From Opeltia flavorubescens (lineage: Eukaryota; Ascomycota; Lecanoromycetes; Teloschistales; Teloschistaceae), in contig KE546974.1 of the NCBI GenBank assembly GCA_000442125.1, positions 248,001 through 312,000 of the forward strand: a DNA stretch of 64,000 bases, read 5' to 3'. The notes under the pieces are model-generated. The model ran no database searches and was not told the origin of the DNA. It worked only from the letters and a program-made list of their open reading frames with translations. The position numbers were made by a program, and so were the translations under genes. Below, piece by piece: positions 11,232 through 21,883 of this stretch (position 1 is its first letter; every line of letters begins with the position of its first letter).

Positions 11232-12074
11232 GTGAATATTCTACGACAAGGGTCGAGGAAGGAGTATTTTACCATGCAGCAGCAGAATAAACTACTTAAA
11301 TGAGAAGTCACTTAGGATATAATCAGGCCGACTGAGAAGAGAAAATTTATATTTCTCTTCCGTATGATAACTTCTGCTTCTTCTCTTGTTCCTCGCTGGC
11401 TTCTCGGCATTAAGCAGGACTGTCGTGTCCTGCACCCGCATTTTGACGATATTCAAAAACGCCATTCATCCCAACAAACTAATCTCGTTTCTAGAGAACA
11501 GATATCCTGACCCTCTCATCCGTCCATCATCCAGCGTCAACTGAGATGACCTCTTTTCGACTCCTCATCAAATCTCGCAAGTACGATCTAGCATGAGAAA
11601 ATGCACATCCGAAAATCATCCATTCCTCTAAACCTCTTTCATCAATTTTTAGCAGTCTGAGATCAAAGCCGTGGCAGCGCACCCGCGGGGTAAGGGGTCG
11701 ATATATCGACTTCTATAGAATGGAGCTGGGTGTACTCTATCGAAGTTCAGTTACACAGACTTTGAGTTTTTTGGAGTTTGATTTAATTTAGATTTGTTAG
11801 ATGTGGATATAATTGTCTCTCGGGCTGTAGGAAATCATCTAGGACATTGTGTGAATCTCATCTTCTCTTTCTCTCTATTCACCTAAGATAAGTCTCCAAA
11901 TCCCCAAAACCCCAACCGAAACCCCAATTCCATTGTACTTTCCCCAGAATACTCTCCCTCCCATTTTTTTCTCGTCCATCTCCCTCCCTCCTCCCCCACT
12001 CTCCCCTTCCATCCCTCCCTCCCTTCCTTCACCAGCAAACCCTCTAAAACCCATTTTCAGAAATCCAGAATGAG
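11232..12074. promoter_or_regulatory. intergenic with long pyrimidine-rich tract
   Basis: Bases about 11860-12060 are strongly C/T-rich on the plus strand, with CCCTCC/CTCTCC repeats. Such tracts commonly precede transcription starts in filamentous ascomycetes, yet the next plus-strand frame (12070) is antisense to the LIM gene. A possible small spliced gene lies at 11546-11791. Confidence 0.4.
11546..11791 (+). CDS. possible small spliced gene, 57 residues
   Basis: Exons 11546-11580 and 11653-11791 join in frame. The intron has a gtacga donor and an excellent acceptor, a pyrimidine run ending caatttttag. The product would begin MTSFRLLIKSRNSLRSKPWQ and end with SFLEFDLI; it is basic at the start, which could suit a mitochondrial presequence, but that is speculation. 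I know no family for it. The intron quality is the main support; the open frame alone is too short to be convincing. Confidence 0.3.
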
Positions 12075-13325
12075 TTACACCCCCGCCGTATATCTCCCCC
12101 TATTAGACGGCAAATTAGACATCCATTTTGGTAGGGGACGTGCAAGCTGCGTCGTTTCTATTTCCCCTTGGAACTTCATTTCTGTCTTCTCTGTGGCGGA
12201 TGATGATGATGACAATAATAGGGCTGAGAAGGTGTGGTCGTTGTTGAGGATTAGTGTTGATGGTATGGTGGAGTGGGGGAAGATGTCATCTCCACTTCCG
12301 TATCTTTCGTTTGAGGGTGATAAGTTTAGGTATGGGTACGCGGCGGACGATGATGATGGATGGATCGTTCGAGATTCATGAATTTCTGAAAAGGATGAAG
12401 ATATAGTATTGATTAGAGGTGGTGATGGAGTTGCCGAAGCGGTTGAAGAGGAGGCCAGGAACTCCAGATCTTCAGCGCAGTATTTGCACACCGGGGGTTC
12501 GGGGAGGAGAATCCCATGTGGGGAATCGGTCCAGGGGGGAGGGGGGAGGGGTACCTATTCGATTTCAATCCATCAATAAATCAAATACCAAGCCAAAGTT
12601 TGTGTTCGTAGTAAACAAGTTTTTCTCTCTTCGTGATCACGCCATTATGAAAAATCTTCTCGTGAAACTCGTGTTACCACCAAAGAGGAAAAAAATGAAT
12701 AGAGATTATATAAATTTGAACCTGATCAAAAGAAAGCAGGGAAAAGACAAACCAACCCAAACCACAAGACACAAAATCGAAAATTCCAACATACCCTACA
12801 AAACAAACACCCCACACACCCCCAATGCCACCAGCACCACCCATACCCCACCCTCTCTTCCCCCCTCGTAACCACATCCCCACAAGCCCAGCAGATAGAA
12901 AGATCATACACCCTAACCCAACACCCATGACAAAACCGTAATCTTACACTCGAAGCAGTAGTCCAAAATTCCTCCTCACACGGCGAAATATTTAAGTTGT
13001 ATGTATTGCAGAGGGAGGCGATAGCAGCGGGGGCGGTGGAGGGGAATGAATAATAATACTCATGGTGAGTGCTTTCTGGAGAGGGAGATAGGGGACTAGA
13101 GCAGAGAGCGCAACGCGGTATATTCGACCTGCTGCTTCTCGGATGGAGGAGAAGAGATGGGTCCGATGAAGCTTTGCGGTGAGAGAGAAGATTTTTGGAC
13201 CGGAGGGGATTTGGTAGGAGGTTGAGTTGGCTAATAGAGGTAGGCTCGGGGAGTACTGGACGGGATGGGTTTGTTGTTTGTAGGTGGTTTTTGAATGGGG
13301 CAGAGATGGTGGCGGTGGTGGTCAT
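12075..13325 (-). CDS. LIM-domain protein with additional zinc-binding cysteines
   Basis: Two exons, 13325-12795 and 12554-12075, separated by a 240-nt intron (gtatgt donor, gaatag acceptor, phase 0), giving 336 residues. The splice is strongly supported because it completes a LIM consensus: C145-X2-C148-X18-H167-X2-C170-X2-C173-X2-C176-X23-C200-X2-C203; the last two cysteines lie in exon 2. Extra pairs C72-X2-C75 and C132-X2-C135 may form another zinc site. The N-terminal 65 residues are Ser/Pro-rich, and the C-terminal 125 are Ser-rich, ending with a basic PLPKWMSNLPSNRGR patch. LIM domains mediate protein-protein contact, often in actin or Rho signalling; the partner here is unknown. An opposing plus-strand frame at 12070-12381 is a shadow. 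Confidence 0.78.
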
Positions 13326-13690
13326 ATAGGTTTGCTAGGGGCGTTTGAAAAAGTTTATGCAAAGAATGTACTTGGAGGGAGGGGGACGAATGTAAGAGAG
13401 TGAGAAATGTACTATGAATAAGTAATAGGCTTTTGGAATTGCTGGGGTTATGAATGAAAATGCGTCCCAGAGATGCCGATATAATGTATTTGATTCTCTG
13501 GTATAAGTGTTGCTGGTGTAGATTCCAAATATACATTCGTAAGGAAGGCACGAACCACAAATTTACCATTGTTCTTCTAAGCTGGTATAATGACCATTTT
13601 CTCGCCAAGGTTCCTGGCGCCCACCATTTTTGGTTTGTAGCCGCCACTGCGTGTTGTACGACCTGCTTCTCTAGTTCTGTAATCTCACCT
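13326..13690. other. intergenic
   Basis: Upstream of the LIM gene and downstream of the MAPEG gene, both minus strand. No exon or motif seen. Confidence 0.5.
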
Positions 13691-14215
13691 CTAATACCCC
13701 CAATATCCCCTGACTAGATATGCCCCATAACCAGCCATGCCAGCCATCAGAGCTTGTGTGCCCAAAATTCCTGGAGCTCGGCCGTACCCAAGAGTATCCT
13801 TTGAACGCAATCCAATCTCCACGTGTGCAATTCGTAAGACGAACAGAACAGCCATGGCGTAGTTCAACAGCGTCTTATCTCCTCCATTGATCTCGACGAT
13901 AAGTGCGAGGATGAAAGCAAAAGGAACGTGCTCGAGGAAATTCAGGTGGCACCGGCTTTCGAGGTAGAGGGGGTCAACGTTTAGATGGTTGCCAGAATTA
14001 TCCTTTTCCGAATTGAGTCGGTCGCCGATGTATTGCCCGTTCTTGAGACGCTGGTAAATAACTCGGTTGCTAAGTAGGAGCATGTAAGCTGTGAAAGGTA
14101 CGGCCCAGATACCGCAGACCGCTAGAATCCGTAAGCGCAAGGAATATGAGCGGGGGAGGTTAACCGTACGAGCCAGTTTGGGTACAGGGACCCCGAGCCC
14201 AATTGATGAGCTCAT
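13691..14215 (-). CDS. MAPEG-family membrane protein
   Basis: Single exon, 174 residues from the ATG at 14215 (context aaaATGAGC); an in-frame ATG at 14260 would add 15 residues. Four hydrophobic segments can be seen: around ILAVCGIWAVPFTAYMLLL, LNFLEHVPFAFILALIVEI, LLNYAMAVLFVLRIAHVEIG and ILGTQALMAGMAGYGAYLV. The family-typical order R-x-H-x-N-x2-E-x2-P-x2 is present as SRCHLNFLEHVPF, followed by RxxH-like RIAHVEIG. MAPEG proteins are small microsomal glutathione transferase or peroxidase relatives. The substrate cannot be told from sequence. The 43-nt stretch that looks like an intron near residue 20 is not a multiple of three and would break the frame, so I leave it coding. Confidence 0.8.
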   Translation of the reverse strand: MSSSIGLGVPVPKLARTVNLPRSYSLRLRILAVCGIWAVPFTAYMLLLSNRVIYQRLKNGQYIGDRLNSEKDNSGNHLNVDPLYLESRCHLNFLEHVPFAFILALIVEINGGDKTLLNYAMAVLFVLRIAHVEIGLRSKDTLGYGRAPGILGTQALMAGMAGYGAYLVRGYWGY

Positions 14216-15534
14216 TTTGGAATGGTGTTGTTCGGATGATAGTGTGGAGTTGAAGGTCAAATGTGCGTTGCAGCTGAGGTTGAGGGAAGTTGTATTTCAG
14301 AGGCGAGTGAAGACTTAAGAGGATCTGCGCCGAAATCCCGAAGGATCCGCCAGCACATTATTGAAGGAAGAGCGTTGGCTGGACGTCTGCATGGATTCTT
14401 TGGTGTTTTGCTTCGTACGCGTATCCACTGCATACTCAATGCACAAAGTTTCAACAGGTTTTCGATCCCTGGGCATTTTTTGTTCAAGAGATATTACTCG
14501 GGCCAATCCCGAAGCTCGACAAACCCAATTGGACTGAATCAGGTTTGCCACTTAGAGCGTTGTCATTTCAAGCAGGGAATCACAAAATTACACTGTCAAT
14601 AGACGTCACAGATAGTTACCCGCAGAAGCATGCAAGCTCCTGTACGCACAAACCTTTGGCTTGACGCACATGTCGGCGAAACATTGGCCACCACTTCGAG
14701 TCAAAGCGCCTCATCGGTGTCTGGTCTACAATCATATCCATTGACTGGCCCAGTGTTTTGAAGACTCGATGTACCTGCGGAGTATTTGTGATAGCAGAAA
14801 ATGTAATATATTTAGCAGCATGTTTAGCAAGAAGCTTTAAGATTTGCAAAAAAAAAACAACCACGGCATTTCTAAGCCTCCCGCCTTTAGCGGGACGTGG
14901 AGAAATCCATCATGCTCAAGTGGCTGGGCGAGCGCGTTTGAACTAAGTTTTCGGCCATATAACTGTTCGCCTCCAAATATGCGTATACCACACACTCCAC
15001 AGTTGGAAAGCCTAGGGCGTTGACTCGCTGTCAGACTGAGGATGCTGTATGCATGACATTTGATGTTGCGTCAGTACTTACGAAAATGAAACTAGTCAGA
15101 ACTTTAATGGGCTTAGAGTCCCGCTATGACGAAAGTGTTGAAACGCACACGCGCGGTCGGGAACCTCGGCACAATTATTAGAAAGAATAATTAAGTTGGA
15201 AAAGGATCCTGTCGGGCCAGTCCATAGACCTTGTGTGGACTTCCGCACGGGAGGTGAAGAGACCTGGGTTCACGAAGGTTGATGAGAGACTGAAAATCAG
15301 CTGTTGCATGTCACGCTTGAGGAGAGAAACATGCATAGACGATGTGTGTAGAGTGGCGAAGCCTTCGCAGGCAGCGAAGCATTGGATTGAAAATTTTGAT
15401 TATATATAACGAACGTCTCCGTTACTATGTTATATTCTTTCTTCATTCATACGCATTAGTCGCAATTAACGGAGACGACAATCAATTGAGCCAATCGTCC
15501 TTATGGGATTCATTAGGCTCATCATGCCCACCCC
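14216..15534. other. 1.3-kb intergenic region
   Basis: Between the MAPEG start and the NmrA-like 3' end, both minus strand. Short frames (for example 14616-14864) lack domains and sensible splice partners. Nothing else recognised. Confidence 0.5.
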
Positions 15535-16729
15535 TTACCACGGAGCAGTCTTCTCGACGAACTCCTTCAGAGTAGTCGGCTTCCCTTCCACATACTATCC
15601 TACATGTCAGCAAATACTCCCAAATGACAGAATTTTTCTTATCACAGCCATCTCTTACCTTCAATGACATTTCCGCAATCTTGTCGCCCCCCTCCCCGTA
15701 ATAAGCGTATTCCCTCACGAGCCTGAAAGTCTCCATCATCTCCTCGCCCATGGCTTCAGGGAAGAAGCTTTGGAAGGTCTTGTCGTCAACCTGCTGGTAC
15801 GTCGTCTTGGTGCCACTAACTTCTTCGATGGTCTTGACGACATCAATCGGCGTATACCAAGCGCCCACGGCATAGATGTCTTTGCCCAAAAGTTCGGGTT
15901 GATGAAGGAGGATGCCGGCAGCGAATTTACCCGTATCGGTCGCAGCGTCGTACATGGGGATCTTGGTATCCGGGTTCAAGCTCCAGGCGATGGAGTTCCC
16001 AGCATCGGACTATGGATACCAATTGTAAGAATATAGAAATGCGGTCGAGGTTTTGGTGCTTTGCTTGTGAAGATATTTCCATCACTTCGAAGGGGGCCGA
16101 CATACCTTTTGCATCCCGCCCTTGATGTTGCTCATGAAGAATGGGGCATGGAGGAAGGTGGCCGGGATGTTCTGCTCGCGGATGTAGTCTTCCACTTCGG
16201 CTTTGCTATCGAAATGAGGTAAGTGGGTGAGTGTCCCGTTCGATGCTGAAGATTTTCATGTCAGACGGCACACTGCGTGCGTGGATCACAAGAGCTACTG
16301 ACTCTTCGTGGCATTCGGAATTGAAGACCAGATGAGCAAAGAGACCCCAGCTGCCTTGGAGGCATCAGCAATGTTGCGGCCATGGGTAACCTCAATGTCT
16401 TTGGAGAAGAGTTCCCAGTCTATGTTGACTGCTGTTAATTTGCTGCTTTTATAAGGTTTTCTTTACCAGAAACGAAGCATACAATTTGTCACCCCGAACA
16501 CAGCATCTGAGCCTTCGACAGCCTTGATGACAGATGCTTTGTCCAAGAGGTCGGCCTTGACTACCTCGACACCCTTGTCCGCCAAGGCTTTTCCGGAGGG
16601 TTTGGACGGGTCTCGAGTCACGGCACGGATCTTGTACTCGGAAGAGAGCTTCGGGTGACCCAAGACGGTTGAGATGACTGAGCCACCTTGGTTGCCAGTG
16701 GCTCCGAATACAGTGAGGATCTTCGACAT
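15535..16729 (-). CDS. NmrA-like NAD(P)-binding protein (HSCARG type)
   Basis: Five exons: 16729-16483, 16419-16303, 16245-16106, 16009-15659 and 15594-15535, total 304 residues. The Rossmann signature GATGNQGG is at residues 9-16, and VTRDPSKPSG follows as the usual NADP-binding segment. DAVFGVTN, VTHGRNIADASKAAGV and LHAPFFMSN are also typical. NmrA-like proteins are atypical short-chain dehydrogenases that lack the catalytic Tyr-x3-Lys and often act as NADP(H) sensors; an enzymatic reaction cannot be assigned. The last exon codes only 19 residues ending KEFVEKTAPW; reading straight through the preceding intron gives an unrelated tail, so this splice matters. The neighbouring gene upstream is divergent and secreted, with no obvious link. 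Confidence 0.88.
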
Positions 16730-18129
16730 TGTACTTCAAATTCGATTTTAATTTTCAGCAAAAGTAGAAAATGGATTAAGCTTGGACTCTAGGAATGCTT
16801 GAGATAGAAATCTACTCGAATAGCAAACGGACAAAGGAGAAGACTTATTACTTATATAGTATCAGTGGCACAGTAGATTGACCTGCAGGAAGTCTATTCA
16901 GCTGAGGACGCGTTCTCCTTAGGTCTTTGACTCAGCATCGGTGATTCTAATGACCGCGGACCGATTGAAGTATAGTAGTATACTATAAAACTCTTCTATC
17001 ATGACCAATAATTGGTAGAAATGCAAGACGTCTGGCTTGGTGGCTGAAATCAACGTCGCAAAAGGAGGCACATTGTTTCCGTTTAGCGTCGAGTGGCGCC
17101 CTGCAGCTTAGAAATGCTTCGGCTGTACATAATCTGAAGAGCGAGGCTGAATCATGACCATGGAAACACGGTGGTTTCTTCAACGGCTCACTGTCAATGA
17201 CCATTATTGGTGGATGGCAACATTCGGCTGCCCATGTTGGAGAAGGCGTGTCTTGCTGCCTGTTTCGGGTCCGATGTCGTTAAAGCCGGTACCGAAATCG
17301 ACAGGTCGATGCATTGATCAAATTTAGTAGGTTTAGCCTGAGACGCATCACAGCGCTACGGTAATTTCGCTATCAATCAGTCGTGTCAGTATGCAGCGAC
17401 CAAGCCACTAGTACTTCATGCGAAGCAGTAGCAAGAAACCTGTTCTCTCGTGCAAGTCGGTCTTACGACCCTATAAGATCATGAAAGTCTCCTAGCGGTT
17501 AGTGCTACACATCTGGTCTTGAATAAGAAGCTTCACCCTGACTTCGATCCTAGGCGGAATTCGAGTAAGCGCCTGACACAAGTCCTCCGCGCTGGAGATG
17601 AGCTCAGTACAATGCTGTCTTAGCTCCTGCTCCCCGAGGTTCCCACATCTATGCCGTGCCCTCGTCATTCTCTTTTACTAATGCCTTTACACTATGGTTT
17701 TGAGCGAATGGGAGGCTGTCCATTCCTAAAATCAGTAAAGTCAGTGACCAATTGCATTATTTTCCACGATTCTAAATATCCTTTGTAATGATTTTCGTTT
17801 GGAATATATTAAGCGCGGCTACAGATCGATCTAGAGATCTGACGATGTGCTTCATCCTATTGCTTGATGGTAAAGGCATGAGATCTTGAAAAGCTCTTTG
17901 CTTCTAGCGTAAGTTGAGAGATCCAGATCTCGATAGCTCATCGGTATAAAGCTCCGAATGCAGCCGCACTGAATAGGTTTTTTTTCAATCAGTGCATCTG
18001 CTTTCTTTCATTCCTTGCAACTTACGCTCGTTTGTCCGGTTCCGTGAACCTTGCCATCCTTTTCGTTGTAACAGAGCAGGTCTCTTTTTCACATACTCCC
18101 ATCTCAAAGACAGTCCTTCTTCTTCCAAT
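16730..18129. other. 1.4-kb divergent intergenic region
   Basis: Head-to-head region between the NmrA-like gene and the secreted repeat protein. A tRNA-like stretch with weak A- and B-box matches lies near 17487-17560. A self-complementary agatcgatctagagatct lies near 17822-17840. No coding exon seen. Confidence 0.5.
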
Positions 18130-19612
18130 ATGAAGTCTCAGGCCATCATCTCCTTGGGCATCTTCAGCATTGCTAGCCAGGCAGCTCCGACTAATTTTCG
18201 CAAATTGAAGGCACGCGAAGTTCCTCAAGAGCATTCACACGAAAGCATCTTGACCAGTGTCCGAACCAGTCTCACCGTTAACAATCCGGACAAGATCCAA
18301 GATCCGGTGTTTGGTCTGCTGGGCAATGCTGCGGCTGCTGCAGGCCAAGGATCGATCACGAATACTGACTGCCTGCATCAGGCTACAGCAGATCAGGCTT
18401 TCACAAATGCCAAGGCTGCTGGAGATGTTGCTGGTATGACGAACGCTTTGATATATGCCGCCCTTGAGAGGAACACGGGCAAAGTCGGTCTTGCCAGCGT
18501 GAAATGTACAGCCATCAAGGCTACCAACCCCGAGATTGGCGCCATCTCCCAGCACCAGGTACGTCTTCTACATCGGTGTTCCTCGAAAGACTCTGGTTAA
18601 TTAACTTCATTGATAGGACCCTGCTTCGGCCGGTGCAGCTGCAACGAATAAAGCTGTAACACTCACCTTGGCTAAGCAGATCGCATCCATTGGTGGAGAT
18701 CCGCAAGAGGCTCTCAAATCTGGAACCTTTGCTCCAGGAGATGTCAATGACCCGACTGCCAAGGGAAATTCCTGTGATGACCAGAACGACAAAGAGGGCT
18801 GTATTTTCACACAGAACCTGTTGGTGCCAGATGCTACGGCGGATGAGATCACCGCTGCAGCTGGATCTGGAGCTGCTAGTTCTGGTGCAGGTAGCACAGA
18901 AGTACCAACGCCAACTATGGCAAATTCGACAGGTCCCACCAATGCCACTACCAGCTCCGCATCGGGTGGTACTGCAGCTTCATCAGCGTCCACTAGCACA
19001 GCAACCACGGCCTCAGCAAATGGTGACAACGTTCAGACTTTCACTGGCACTCTTGGCGGGGCTCCTCCTCCTGTCATCAAGTCCTCGGGTGATAGGCCAT
19101 TCAGTGTCAATGGCAACACGTTTGTCAATTCCGGTGCCGCCCTACAAAGAAGCTGTGCTATCCAACATAATGCTTGCGCCGACGCTGCTAACAGTGGGAA
19201 ACTTGCTGGGGGAGTTGGCCAATGTGATGCGCAAGAGAAGGAATGCAATGCCGCCAGCGCCTCATCAAACGTCATGGCAGCTTCAGCTTCATCAACGTCA
19301 ACATCATCGAGTACAGCAGATACAGCATCAACTCCAGCGACTTCGTCAGCATCGTCTTCAACAGGCGGCGAGAACGTTCAAACGTTCACTGGAGCTCTTG
19401 GAGGAGCCCCTCCTCCAGTAATTAAGTCGTCCGGCGACAGGCCGTTCAGTGTCAACGGTAACACCTTTGTCAACTCTGGTGCAGCTCTACAGAGAAGCTG
19501 CGATATCCAGCATAATGCGTGCGCCAACGCTGCCAACAGTGGAAAGCTGGCTGGAGGAGTGGGCCAGTGCGATGCACAACAGAAGGAGTGCGCTGCTGCT
19601 GCAGGCAAATAG
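18130..19612 (+). CDS. secreted protein with two near-identical cysteine repeats
   Basis: Two exons, 18130-18558 and 18617-19612, 474 residues. The start at 18130 gives a signal peptide (MKSQAIISLGIFSIASQAAP). Residues about 25-260 form a non-repeat region with paired cysteines (SCDDQNDKEGC). Then two Ser/Thr/Ala-rich linkers alternate with two copies of a module of about 75 residues (about 280-354 and 396-470). Each contains TFTGxLGGAPPPVIKSSGD and a symmetric C-X6-C-X15-C-X6-C motif. The copies differ at only a few positions. The linkers look like O-glycosylated stalks, suggesting a cell-wall or extracellular protein. I recall similar modules in fungal cell-wall proteins of unknown function, but no activity is known to me. 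No GPI signal is apparent; it ends AAAAGK. Confidence 0.85.
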
Positions 19613-20482
19613 ATAGGAGGGGCCTTTGAGTGGCTGCGCAGAATTCGTGTTGAGGATTGATATGTGCCTGTCGTGGAATACTCAGACAAGTAAATCAATC
19701 TTAGCTGTATAGCATGAGTAGCAATCATATCCATTGTGATCTCACGACTTCTCATTTACGTCTTTATTGACTTTGGATGAGGCGTAGTTACTTCTCGCGA
19801 CTTTTGTGCTCGTTGTAACTAATTCCGATGCATCGTATGTATACATTATGGTTTCTTCTCGTTCGATCAAGACCGAGACAGCATTTCTGCCTGTCTCCCC
19901 CTCATCATCAGCGATTAAAATGTTAGTTTCCAATAAAGTCGAGCTTGTCATTGGAGCTTAGGATATCCATAGGGGAAAAAATGTAATGCATTGGTAAGTT
20001 TGGGCGGAGCCATCGGGTGACAAAAAAAGTGAATAGAGGGGCCCGCCTTGGCATACGATCACCACAGCAATTGCTCCTTCTTCTATGGACAATATCCCCC
20101 GAATACTCTGATCTAATCTAAAGATTTCGAAAATCTAGAATTTGAACTACTGTCTAACCCACTTGCACAACTTCTTATAGGGATTTTGGTGATTATTAGG
20201 GTTAAATCGAGGTGTCGCGTTCGCCTCTATTCACTTATTTTGTCAACCCCCAAGGCGGAGGCACGAGGGGGGGGTTGGTACATGAGGCTCAAGATTAGGG
20301 CTCATACCCTACACTCGGAAAGCGATAACGCCATGACTGGTTAGCGGCCACCACAACTGGTAGCGACCTCTTGCTTAAGACTGTACACACTATCTCACGA
20401 CAACGACAAAGCTGTGCGGCGACGTGAATATCCGGTGCATTCCCATCCAGAAAAAAGGGCTCAGAGGGTGCAGTGATCCAAG
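19613..20482. promoter_or_regulatory. uL13 promoter region with TTAGGG elements
   Basis: Holds the 3' UTR of the secreted protein and the uL13 promoter. TTAGGGTTAAA at 20196-20206 and TTAGGG at 20295-20300 lie about 280 and 185 bases before the uL13 start. Such elements resemble the Tbf1 site used at ribosomal-protein promoters in several ascomycetes. A G-run lies at about 20266-20275. Confidence 0.4.
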
Positions 20483-21429
20483 ATGTCTTCCTTCGATCCA
20501 GTGGTACGTCGTCGATGGTCTTCGTCCAGACGCACGTCAACTAGTCAGACTGCTTGGAACAGTGACTGACAGCGAGATCAATCTAGATTGTGGTCGATGG
20601 CAAGGGACATCTCCTGGGTCGCTTGGCCAGTATCGTGGCCAAACAACTCCTCAACGGTCAAAAAGTCGTGATAGTCCGTTGCGAAGCTCTCAACATCTCC
20701 GGCAAATTCTTCCGTGCGAAATGTACGTTGTCCAGCACCCCGAGCTCTGTCTGCCTCTCCTATGAAGTCTCTAGTCGATGAGCATTAATTTATTGATCAC
20801 GTCTATCAATAAATATACTGACTTCTGTCCTCGACTTAGTGAACTATCTCGCCTACCTTCGAAAAATGACCCGTTACAATCCTACGCGCGGAGGTACGAA
20901 CTAAAGGCCTGGAAGGAAGCTAATTCGCCAGTAAATAGGTACTGACTAGTGAACAGGTCCTTTCCATTTCCGTGCTCCCTCCCGTATCTTCTACAAAGCT
21001 GTCCGGGGCATGATCCCTCACAAGACTGCTCGCGGCGCTGCCGCAATGGAACGCCTGAAGGTGTTCGAGGGCGTTCCACCTCCTTATGACAAGAAGAAGC
21101 GCGTGGTTGTGCCGCAAGCTTTGAGAGTATTAAGGCTGAAGCCGGGGCGCAAGTTCTGCTCGGTTGGTCGCCTCAGCCATGAGGTTGGTTGGAAATATCA
21201 AGATGTGGTTGCGAGGTATGCATTTCCCCCAACCTGATGCGAGCCATGGACAACAGCGATGCTTCGGAATGTCAGCTGATGAGTACACAGATTGGAAGAG
21301 AGGAGAAAGGTCAAAGGTGCGGCGTACTATGAGCGAAAGAAGGCGGCTAGGAGACAACTTTCGGAGGCACAGAAGAACGCCAAGGTGGATGAGAAGACAA
21401 AGGCGCTATTAGCGGACTTCGGGTACTAG
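20483..21429 (+). CDS. RPL16: 60S ribosomal protein uL13 (L13A/L16)
   Basis: Five exons: 20483-20503, 20587-20722, 20840-20893, 20957-21215 and 21291-21429, total 202 residues, the normal family length. The protein begins [38 protein letters not shown], the [20 protein letters not shown] block and the basic C-terminal helix are diagnostic. uL13 is a structural part of the large ribosomal subunit. Exon 1 codes seven residues, as in STM1-like and EF-1alpha here, an early-intron pattern common in highly expressed fungal genes. All joins keep the frame and give expected family sequence. Confidence 0.97.
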
Positions 21430-21883
21430 GCGTTTTCGAGTGAGGGAAGAAATGGACATCGAGGACTGGCAGATGCACAATCTATGAGCAGCAGTGGCTG
21501 TTTGAGCCGCAACATGGACGATGTGGTGGTAACCAAGTCAATCGAAATTGTATTCCATTTTATGCGGACTTCAACCAATCATTAGCTTCCAAGCACTTCT
21601 TGCTTTCGGAACTCATTAAACACCACAAGTCACTTCTTTGATCTACGGGAAGAGTAGTACCGTATGCCTCTGGCCAGCTGAGATCAATACAAATGAAAGT
21701 CAGTAGGAGAAAACAAGGTATCTCCGCTCCGCCGTGGTGGCTGGTGGTGAAGATCTGCCGTGAACCCCTCATGCGAGTGGTCTGCATGGTTAGCCTGGAC
21801 GATGGCTTCTGCGTCTTTATAGCTCAATAATGGAGTGATCGACTGTTCTCTGGTGATGAAATTGCCCGTTGCCTGTAGTGACA
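21430..21883. other. intergenic: uL13 3' UTR and acyl-CoA ligase promoter
   Basis: Both neighbours are on the plus strand. No exon or clear element recognised. Confidence 0.5.

Noticed and set aside
12070-12381. Plus-strand frame of 103 residues with a good ATG context after a C/T-rich tract
   Set aside because: It is fully antisense to the C-terminal exon of the LIM gene, whose splice completes an exact LIM domain; coding on both strands is unlikely. A non-coding antisense transcript remains possible.
13691-14260. Possible intron inside the MAPEG gene near residue 20 (gttaac to ttctag)
   Set aside because: The 43-nt length would break the frame and the read-through sequence is hydrophobic and sensible for the family.
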